DNA from: Branchiostoma floridae
Taxonomy: Eukaryota > Chordata > Leptocardii > Amphioxiformes > Branchiostomatidae
Assembly (NCBI RefSeq): GCF_000003815.2
Contig: NC_049984.1
Location: forward strand, 27,472,008-27,536,007
Length of the DNA: 64,000 nt
Direction: 5' to 3'
Shown: positions 55,620 to 64,000 of the stretch, in pieces
Position numbering within the stretch: the stretch's first letter is position 1
Layout of the letters: each line of letters starts with the position of its first letter
Translations under genes and position numbers: made by a program
Notes under the pieces: model-generated
Databases searched by the model: none
Told to the model about the DNA's origin: nothing
The model's input: only the letters and a program-made list of their open reading frames with translations

Positions 55620-57734
55620 GAAGACCTCCAGCCTCTTCTTCATCACATTGAGTCCGCACAGACGGTTCAACACATAAAAAAACATATTGTTTACAGCCAA
55701 ACCAAAAACCAGTGCCATGATCTGTGGGAGCTATTGAAGAACAGTTCCAAAAAAGAGAAGGCAGTTAGAATGTTTCATGCTAGCATTTCAGCCAAAGCCA
55801 AGGCAGAAATTTTGGAAGAATTCAGGACCGGATCTGTGCGAATTGTGGTGTCAACTATTGCTTTTGGCATGGTTGGAAAATGTCAAGTTATTGTCTTTCC
55901 TCGTAATATAAATTTCATGAGGTTAAATGAACACTGGTCAACAATACAAACATTGCCTTTTCCATTTGCCAATTGTACTACTCTAAGAATCTCCTGATTC
56001 ACACCAAGCTTTTGTATATAATTCTTTATCTGTATTATGTAGCTAATAAGTAGTAGCTAATGGAGGAAGAGTCAGGTCCATCCGTGCAACCAGCACACCC
56101 GGATGATGATGATGAGTAGCTAATAGCAGTTTCCCTTTGACACAAAATGTCAATTTCACAGCCAAAAGTCAGACCATGTTTTCTTAAATGAAATTGGGTC
56201 CATGTGAAGCTTCAAAACCCAGTCATATATAATACTTTGTTGGCAGTACTGACAAAGATGTTAGATTTTCATATATGACACTAACTGTGGCCTGAAAGGG
56301 TGTTGTTCATTGGATTGAAACATGTAAACCATACAGTAAGGTAAAATAGTGGTTATACATGGAACTTTTGCTAATACATTTATGTATGTCACGCAGGGCA
56401 TCGACATTCCAGACGTTCATGGTGTGGTGGTTTACCATGTCCCAACAACCATCGGGCAGCTGTATCAGGTATACAATCATAGATGTATACATGTCACATG
56501 GGAGATTGGAATCCAGGAATCTCCTAGGGGAGATTGGAATTCCCATCTTCCCTATGGGAGATGAGAATTCTGTTAGCACAATCTTTGATTCTACCTGGAG
56601 AAATCCAGATTAGGTGAAATTGTTTTGGACAGACAACTTTTAATCAATTCTACCATAGGAAGTAAGCATACTCTACAAACTATTCTAGGTGATTCACTTC
56701 ATTTTTTAGACAGAACCTTTTGTCGTTCCACTTGCTACATTGTAAGTATACTTAATGCTGTCAGATTCTTCAATTTTGGAACTGGCTTTGGAGAGGGAAA
56801 TGAGCTCTTATGCATCCAGTGAATAACTTACAATGGTTGTTTGCAAATGTCACTGATTTGCATGTTTGTGACATTTGCATACAACCTTTATTAGTTAGTT
56901 GCTCAGTATTCTCAACCAGTTTTATATAAATCGATCTAACATTTCTTCAAAATATGAAGTGAGTCACCAAGACAGATAAATAGATAGCTAGATAGATATC
57001 GGAATACATGGAATTGCGACATTTTCGTTTCCCCCGAGGCAGCCTATTTGTTTTTGGCGATTTTTTATCTAAGAAGTCGGACGGGCTGGACGGAGCGGGG
57101 AACAGGCCAGTGCTGCCATATTTCATGGCAAAGCTGACGTGAAAAAAGCTGCCAAGTATGTGACAGGTTTCATCCAGACCAAGGGATGTCTTCGAGAAGA
57201 GTTACTGCAGTGCCTTAGCCAGGAAATGCAAGGCCAGCGCGAGCAATGTTGCAATACCGAGGAAGATGAAATCGACCCTGACGACCCCTCCTACTCCACT
57301 TTTATCTTTCTGAGTTACACTGGTCCTCAACCTGACGGCAACCAACGATCCAGGCCCATCTACCAGAAACGGCGCCAGGACACACATATGGGGAATGCGT
57401 TGAAGAACTTAGAGAATTGCGGGACGAGTGGTACGTTGAGAGGCCAGAACTGCTCCTCTTTGGACCAGAAGCAATCATGGCTGAGGAAACAATCACCAGC
57501 ATCGAAAGCAAGTGTCGGTCAATACATAGTTTGGACGACCTGAACAAGATAAAGGGTATACAAGGGAGAGGACAAGGGAGAGGAAATTCTGGGAGCAATC
57601 AACCAGTTGTTCCCAGAAGATCACCCAAGGCAACGCAGGACAGCAAGAGCAAGAAGGCGTCCCAGTGTCAGAGGAGCCCTCCAAGACATCACCAACATAC
57701 AGTAGTAGAAAACAGAATATTGCAGACCTTATAA
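55620..57734 (+). pseudogene. RecQ-like helicase remnant (second RecA domain and C-terminal pieces)
   Basis: Exon 55620-55871 reads IVYSQTKNQCHDLWELLKNS, MFHASISAKAKAEILEEFRT and VRIVVSTIAFGM. Exon 56397-56468 follows in phase with GIDIPDVHGVVVYHVPTTIG and QLYQ. These are RecQ motifs IV and V. Next expected is the motif VI exon (QEAGRAGRDG), which I do not find. From about 57137 comes KKAAKYVTGFIQTKGCLREE then LLQCL, and after a frame change near 57380 YGECVEELRELRDEWYVERP then ELLLFGPEAIMAEETI, which fits the tail of RecQ-like proteins expanded in some invertebrates. The ATP-binding N-terminal domain is absent upstream, where the Mutator-like gene lies. I call it a truncated, frameshifted copy. 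Confidence 0.6.
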
Positions 57735-57745
57735 CGGGGCTGCCC

Positions 57746-57963
57746 TTACTCGTCCATGAGGTCTACATCCAGGTCGTTTTCTTCCTCCTCCTCTGTATCC
57801 CCCTTGTGAAGGTAGTTGTCCAGCCATTTGTCGAATGTGATTCGCTTCATTCCCTTGACGACAACACCAGCAAACTCTTTTCCGAACATCAAGCGCCTGC
57901 CTGGAGTCGGTAGGTACACTCGCTCTTCGCTGATTTTCTGCCGCATTGAGTGTATGTCTGCCT
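57746..57963 (-). CDS. Last exon of an unrecognised gene, acidic tail
   Basis: After an AG acceptor at 57965/57964 the minus strand reads ADIHSMRQKISEERVYLPTP, RRLMFGKEFAGVVVKGMKRI and TFDKWLDNYLHKG, ending TEEEEENDLDVDLMDE and a stop. It looks like genuine protein. It lies tail to tail with the helicase remnant. The upstream exon is not identified. Bases 57970-59130 hold no gene I can support. Confidence 0.45.
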
Positions 57964-58434
57964 CTGAGGATTTGATTCTGAGGTGTCATTTCCCAAGTAC
58001 AGTCCCATGACGTTATCACACAACACCTCGCCCAGTCAAATGGGTATCGCACCACAGTTTAAAGGTCCCACTACAACCACTCCAGTTGCCACGTCCCCAG
58101 GAGCCATACCAAAGTCATCACAAGCTACAGTAATACAGATAGATACAGTCAATACTCAGCCATGGCTCCGACACAATATGCACAGTACCCATCAGATCTA
58201 GTGCTACTGCTGGCCCTCGAAGCCTTCCACAGCCGTGCGCAGGCTTAGGCCTGGATGGCTGCCCAGGAGGTGAAGTTGTCCCACTTTCCAGAGGATGTCA
58301 ACGACGCGATTACTGAAGAGGAAGAAAAGATCTGGAGATCGAGGAGATTGCTGACTGCTGACCACCCAGATTAGATGCTCCGGCTATTCCACCCATGGAG
58401 ACCAATCCACTTCGCTGCGCTCCCTAAACATTCC

Positions 58435-58534
58435 NNNNNNNNNNNNNNNNNNNNNNNNNNNNNNNNNNNNNNNNNNNNNNNNNNNNNNNNNNNNNNNNNN
58501 NNNNNNNNNNNNNNNNNNNNNNNNNNNNNNNNNN
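58435..58534. other. Assembly gap (100 N)
   Basis: Exactly 100 N, a likely placeholder gap. Confidence 0.95.
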
Positions 58535-59139
58535 ACGATGATTCAGAAGAAAGGATGCCCCAGAAGAAGACCACTGATAAACGGTCGCGATCGGGGTTAC
58601 TCCACGTAATGTATGCATCATGTATGCGCTGGAGAAGCTTTAATTCTAATGGACTGGGAGATGCACAGGTGGAATCATTGGCAACCAGAGCTCAGTGGAG
58701 GCGAGGCCAGCAAAAGCCGTGCCACTGATGTTAATATGTCTCCACACGTCAGCTGCATGACTGGAAGAACAGAAGCCTGTCCTGGAAGAAGTACGAGAGG
58801 AGAAGAACTACTAAGGGGCCGTACAATCTCCGAACCAAGAAATAAAGATGAAATAAACACTAGAAACACCCGGTGGTTTGTGGCCAGATGATTTTTTGTA
58901 GGTGACGGGCTCTACCATTGGAAGATAAACCATACCAAATATATTGCATACAATCAACTCACACAACAGTATTAGGCGAAGTAAAACGGCAGAATGACTG
59001 CTGGGTGTTAAAAAAAATTTCACATGGTTCTATACAAAATATTTCACATAGTTCTAGAGAGAGAGGTACCAATTAAAAAAAAGTACCGTCCAGGTTCAGC
59101 AGATTTTAACTGATGACAGTCGAAGGTGCATTATTTTAG

Positions 59140-59900
59140 ACCTTGTAGGAGATAATCTTTTTTTTTTGTCAATACGCACCAAATCATTTTTTTAAAGATT
59201 TGAAAGAAGAAATATCTTCTTTTGATATAAGCAATGAGTCTCATGCTCATCCTAATTAGTGATTTCAACACAGTTCAAAATGCTCCTGTGGATAGATGGT
59301 GCACAATAACATAATTATCACCCTCAGGCACTTGGACATGTTGGATGCAATATTGGAACTAAAATGGAAATTAGATCTGCATGATGCTTGGCGATTTAGG
59401 AATCCAAAGTCTGTAAGGTACACCTGGCGTCGTGGGATTTAAGCTAGTAGGTTTGATTATTTTCTAATTTTATTTTCGTTGCATAACAGCGTAAATGTTG
59501 TATAGCCGACGAATTCCTGTCAGATTACAATTTAATCTCACTGTCCTTCGTGACTGCAGACTTTTCCCGTGGGCCAGGGTATTGGCGATCAAACCAATCC
59601 GTTCAGGCGTTCTCATCGACAAATTTTCTGCTTTCTTTTCGAAAACAATGTCGGCACTGCAAACCCACAAATACTTTGGGATGCCGCTAAATGCATCTTT
59701 CGAGGATCGATGTTGCATCGAATTCTCCAGTTACAAAAATATACTACGAAACTGAAATTAATACTGTTATATGTTTGGGTTTGCAGCTTACAGCACTGGA
59801 AGTTAAGGAGAATGCAAAACTCCCGTATACGAGTAGGAAAGCGGAGTCTGGTGAAAAAACATATAAGATACTTCATTGACTTGACTATTCTGTGAAAGGT
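59140..59900 (+). pseudogene. Decayed Tx1/L1-like LINE endonuclease region
   Basis: In shifting plus-strand frames one can read KLDLHDAWRFRNPKSVRYTW then RRG and SRFDYF (the LINE endonuclease D.WR..NP....YTW......S.IDYF block), and later PQILWDAAKCIFRGSMLHR (the linker block DP..LWDAAK...RG). The order matches ORF2 of the intact LINE at 42-46 kb (IDIYRHKNANERRYTWRRRF, RIDYFLIS, PHIVWDSFKCCVRGHI). Many stops and shifts show it is old. Bases 59900-61100 hold only short unassignable frames. Confidence 0.6.
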
Positions 59901-61109
59901 ACGATAGTAAGGGCAGTTAGCGACACCCTACCAGATGTCGTCGTCGCAATACCCTACTTCATAAACAAGGCAATGATGAAGTTCATAAGCGTCGCCAGGC
60001 TGAGCTCAGATCTGTCCCGACACCCTGGAGCTGAAACTCGTGAACACTGTCCTTGCGTCAAATATGGACACAAATGGAAAAATGGAGATGGTAGAGAAGA
60101 TCCTTCGCCGTTTGCTGACAACAGTCCAGTGTAAGTTAAATCATGTGTTGATACTTGATGGATGCTATAATTATTGCAAATCACGAGTAAGTAACTGGTG
60201 CTGACTGTTACATTTTACTATTTGTGTATTCATTTGAAACTCGATACATATTGCTATACTGCGAATCGTGATGTGCTGGCCTTATTTCCATGTGTACATT
60301 TTGTACAAGGTCAGCACAGCCAGGAAAATATGTTTTTCCTTCTGCTGCACTCCTTTTGATCACCTATCTCTCGGGAACTGAATAAATACACCACGAACTC
60401 TTGAATTTCATGTTACGGTGAATGTATTTACACTAAATGTGGTTGGTTGATGGGTTGGTTGGTTGTTGACAAACCGTCTCATAGAATTGTGTTTTGTTAC
60501 GTCTTTTCTACTTTCCCAAACTCTTTTCATATTTTTTTTTCAGAATGCAGAGCCATGCGCTGTACAACATAAAGGCGGGAGGGGAGACTGTTCGACCAGC
60601 GGCAAGAATACGAGTTGCTAGCAGTTGACATCCTGGATGCTGCTGAGAGAAGACCGAAGATAGTCCCTGACATACTTTTGACTTTGTATACCTGTCAACA
60701 CCATTCAGCCAATTTTCTCAATTTCTGTGCGTCTGTCAAGCTGGTACTTTTAATAAAGAATTGAGAATTGACAGTTTCATTCCTGTTTGAATATTAGGCT
60801 AGTGTAATATCAGATCTGCGACCCTACGTGTTTTAAACGGGAAATTGTCAAGACTTATGTTGTTGTGTCAGGAAGCCCATATATTTTACCAATTTTTTTT
60901 TTCCTGTAAAACATGCGGCGGTTGGTAACACCGAGCTCGAGTAGTTTTTCAAAAGTTTTTTTTGTTTCTGTAAAGCATTGTGGCGGTACGAAGTACGTTT
61001 TTGAGAGGGCATATCGTGACCCCGCGCGGGAATACAGTAGGCAAAACGTCAGAGGCATGTTTTGGCGCCGGGGACAAACCAGGCATTGCACTTCCGGACT
61101 GGTTTTACA

Positions 61110-61134
61110 GCCCCCCCCCCCCCCCCCTTTTTTT
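61110..61134. repeat. Poly-C / poly-T tract
   Basis: A run of about 18 C directly followed by a run of T. It creates spurious proline and glycine frames on both strands. Bases 61140-62530 hold no gene I can support. Confidence 0.9.
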
Positions 61135-62539
61135 AAGAAAGGCCGACAATCCCAGTGTGTCGCAGTAATCCTGTTTTCTCTTTTCAAAACTGTATTGGAC
61201 GACCATGGAATACCCAACTAGTCTGGTATCCAGACGTAGAATACTTTAGCATGCAATTGTTTATCCATAATTTTATTTTAATATACTGGCAGTGTACAAT
61301 TTTAAGGGGCAAAAACATAAATATGGAGTATTTGTCTTTATAATCATAGGCAAAGGGGATCATCAAGACTGATCATCATCCCATTTAAGGATGTGGTCAG
61401 TCTTACAACTAATGACAAACAAGAAATCTGCAGGCTGCAAGCGGAGGCATCACAAGCTGTAGGTAGTCTGATTGGTCTGGGAAACAGTTAACCCAAAAAG
61501 ACACCTTCATCACTGAAGTGCGCAACATCATAACAGAGGAGATGAAGATGGATTCCCAAACAACAACGTAGGAAAGGCTGGCATCGACATACGCAATTGA
61601 TGCATCGTGAACAAAAGTGGTAAGATTTTATTAAGACAATGACGTACATGACCGTCCTATCTTCCTGACGAGTTCAAAGTGATTGCCAGTACAATGATTG
61701 CAAAAGATACGAAAATGTCCAATGTACAGTGTAGTGGAACATGAAAAGTAGTAATGTAGTAGTATCCAGTATTTGATCATACTGCTGCTGGGGTCAAATT
61801 TCAAATACTAAATATCATATGTTGTATGCATTTGGAAACTGCATGTCACACAATATTATCATTACACGTTTTGCAGGGCCTACACACTGGTCAGCTCTCC
61901 AGCTCTAGGGCCAACATACTTCGAATAAGATTTTATTACTGTTGAAAAATTGTATTTGTTACATCTATCTTAGGAGATAGCCTGTGTAGTCCCTTGCAAA
62001 CAAGTCTAGTCTAGATTATTATTATCTTCATAAAACTTATATTTTCTTGCGGTATGTCGAATGGCTAGGAATACCGGGCATTACTATTAGGAAGACTTGA
62101 AACAGTTTTATCATGAGATAACAAGAGATGTCATCATACCGTACCAGCTGGAGATGACAGTGACATTGATACTGCCATAGACACAATTCTCCATGCCATC
62201 ACGGAGTTGCCACACAACCAGGTATACATGTTCCTGTTTGATCTTACATATATTACGTGATCTTGTGTATTTTAAAATTGTATATCACATTTTAATGTTG
62301 ATCAATGTTTATCTGTTTTCATGATAAAAATACCGCTGAATCGCTGATGCTGAAAATGTCAAAAGTTAATTGATTGTCCCTTACAGAATTAACATGTTTT
62401 ATGGAAAAAAATATTGGAGTTACTTCAAAGTAGAAATGCTGCATAGCAAGATATCTTTCCTTGCAAACATAACGATATTGTGTAGAGTCCTGTAATATAA
62501 TAAACAACTAGAGTTCAACGAACCCATCTCTTCGCCAAA

Positions 62540-62637
62540 TAATCATGCCTTTATTCAAGACTTTAAGGTCTTATTCATGTATTACTAAATCATGCCTTTA
62601 TTTAAGACTTTAAGGTCTTATTCATGTATTACTAAAT
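62540..62637. repeat. Two tandem 48-bp units
   Basis: AATCATGCCTTTATTCAAGA...CATGTATTACTAA is repeated twice in direct succession with one or two changes. Each unit contains the near-palindrome AAGACTTTAAGGTCTT. Confidence 0.9.
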
Positions 62638-62934
62638 AGTACCTACCCCCAAACCCCACAAATGCTACCAAAACAAGACCTGATTGTACAAGATGACCTG
62701 ATAGCACCCCTGGTCAATCAGAATTTCAAGCTTTTCAGTGTCCAGCTCACGGCTTGTCAGTGTTTCCTCCAGCAAAAACATCTGTCAAACAGATGTGTCC
62801 ATAGATATAGGTCAAGTGAGATACATGTATATACAAAACAGTTTATTTCTGTTAATTGGCCACTGATTACAATTAAATGCATCTTTCCATGTAGATTATT
62901 ATTTTAAGTACTCATTCTATCTACATACCAAAAA

Positions 62935-63560
62935 ATCCTGATGATCCGTCAACACGTTCTCGAGTTATTCTCGTTCAAAGTTTGAAAGGAAATCGGTGCC
63001 TGCAGTTCCCAAAAAGCCGCTAGGGGGTCCAAACTCACAGCACTTACTCTCTGCCCCAAGGGCTATCTACCACTCAAAAATCATGACCACAGCATATCCA
63101 AAACACGAAGTGTCAAAAATAAAAGTTTTGCTGCAGTACCTTAGGCAGTCACTAGGGGGCCCATTATCGAACTTGACCTTCGTTTTCTTGACCCCCACCC
63201 ACCTACCAAATATCATCAGGATCCATTCAAGGGTTCTCGAGTTATCTTGCATACAGACAAACGCACTTACATACAAATCCCGCTACAGCGCCGTAGGTAA
63301 GAGCCAGGTAAACCATTTTCGCACTTGACCTTCCTCTCCAAAACCGCTACACACCTACCAAGTTTCTTGAAAATCGCCCAGCTAGATTTTGACTTATGCT
63401 GCCCAAAACAAACTGCAAAAAACATACCAAGCTCGCTGCAGTACCGTAGGAAAACGCCAGGTAAACTGTTTTCGAACTTGGCATTCCTTTCGACAACCGC
63501 TACACACCTACCAAAAATCACAAAGTTCCATCCACAATTTCTCGAGTTATATGCTGTTGA
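62935..63560. repeat. Degenerate tandem repeat with a period of about 160 bp
   Basis: At least three or four units share the order GCAGTACC(G/T)TAGG...CCAGGTAAAC, TTTTCG(A/C)ACTTG.CCTT, CCGCTACACACCTACCAA and TCTCGAGTTAT. Copies start near 63000, 63125, 63290 and 63435. The minus strand can be read as a repetitive frame, but this follows from the unit. Confidence 0.7.
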
Positions 63561-63748
63561 CCTACATACAGACCCAAGTCGAGCAAAAACATACTCTTCT
63601 TGGCGAAGAGAAAAATTCTATACACTTCACAGGCTATACAGGTTAACAGGAATGTGCAACATCCATTTGTGAAAGGAGAGGGACACGTCGAGGCCGTTGC
63701 GATATTTGTATGACAACTATACAGCTTTTGCAAGCAGCGTGGCCATTA

Positions 63749-64000
63749 CATACGGCAAGAGAAGTTAAAGCTCATGAAAAGCTTGAAAGCAACCTTTGCA
63801 GACTCGTACGATCATGGAGTGAACAGGATTCCAGCTGAGGACCCTACAGAACCCTTCACCGTTCGTGCCTGTGCCTTCGTCAGATACGAGGAGCTGTCTG
63901 AAGCACACAGAGACAAACTATCAAGCATTGGATCAATGTCTGGTTTCACGGAAACACATAAGAAGGGTTCCTTACCATCCAAGACATCCAGCCAGCCACT
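63749..64000 (+). CDS. Open frame running off the right edge, unrecognised
   Basis: From about 63749 the plus strand is open to the window end: KLKLMKSLKATFADSYDHGV, IPAEDPTEPFTVRACAFVRY then EELSEAHRDKLSSIG. It has the look of coding sequence. Upstream this frame is closed near 63713, while another frame is open there (RRGRCDICMTTIQLLQAAWP), so there may be a splice or a frame change. Family unknown. Confidence 0.4.

Noticed and set aside
60913-61221. Pro-rich and Gly-rich frames on the two strands
   Set aside because: Produced by the poly-C/poly-T tract; no conserved features on either side.
1-64000. CRISPR arrays, bacterial operons, phage or integron-like systems
   Set aside because: The window is clearly eukaryotic: introns, LINE and LTR elements, TIR transposons and animal gene families.

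Overview
Animal genomic DNA, most likely from a lancelet (Branchiostoma) or a close invertebrate relative. The genes have small exons with GT-AG introns, most of the window is non-coding and repeat-rich, and the mobile elements are metazoan types: Tx1/L1-like LINE, Ty3/gypsy, Tigger/pogo, hAT, Mutator-like and a RAG1-like DDE transposase. The species is an inference. There are three N gaps: 6193-6292, 32891-33652 and 58435-58534.

Layout. 1-6 kb: simple repeats and three plus-strand exons of a TM9SF transmembrane protein, cut off by a gap. 6.6-10 kb: decayed minus-strand gypsy Gag/RT and Mutator-like transposase fragments. 10.8-13 kb: a short bHLH-like protein, then a solo LTR inserted at the splice donor of an unknown exon. 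13.9-21.6 kb: many small minus-strand exons with matching phases from one or more unrecognised genes, and GC-rich repeats. 21.7-31.7 kb: a repeat zone with two non-autonomous DNA transposons with clear terminal inverted repeats (21687-22054; 29370-30211) and hAT, gypsy, Mutator-like, Tigger and LINE relics, some joined to each other.

34.1-55.5 kb is the most interesting part and lies on the minus strand. It holds (a) an apparently intact ten-exon gene, 38684 to 34145, that I read as one 1,085-residue protein. Its N-terminal third matches the RAG1 N-terminal zinc/RING region, and its C-terminal half follows the RAG1 core (CxxC, H-x4-H and terminal acidic motif). (b) A second DDE transposase-like gene, 51285 to 41061, with a C-terminal zinc-binding region. 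It is split by a 5.8-kb Tx1/L1-like LINE and carries one in-frame stop. (c) A third, Mutator-like transposase gene, 55485 to 52704, with two frame breaks at A-runs and one in-frame TGA.

55.6-58 kb has plus-strand remains of a RecQ-like helicase facing the last exon of a minus-strand gene. 58-64 kb has a decayed plus-strand LINE, tandem repeats, and an open frame running off the right edge. The three large minus-strand genes look like mobile-element or element-derived genes of different families. I see no RAG2-like (kelch) partner, and no terminal inverted repeats that clearly bound the RAG1-like gene.
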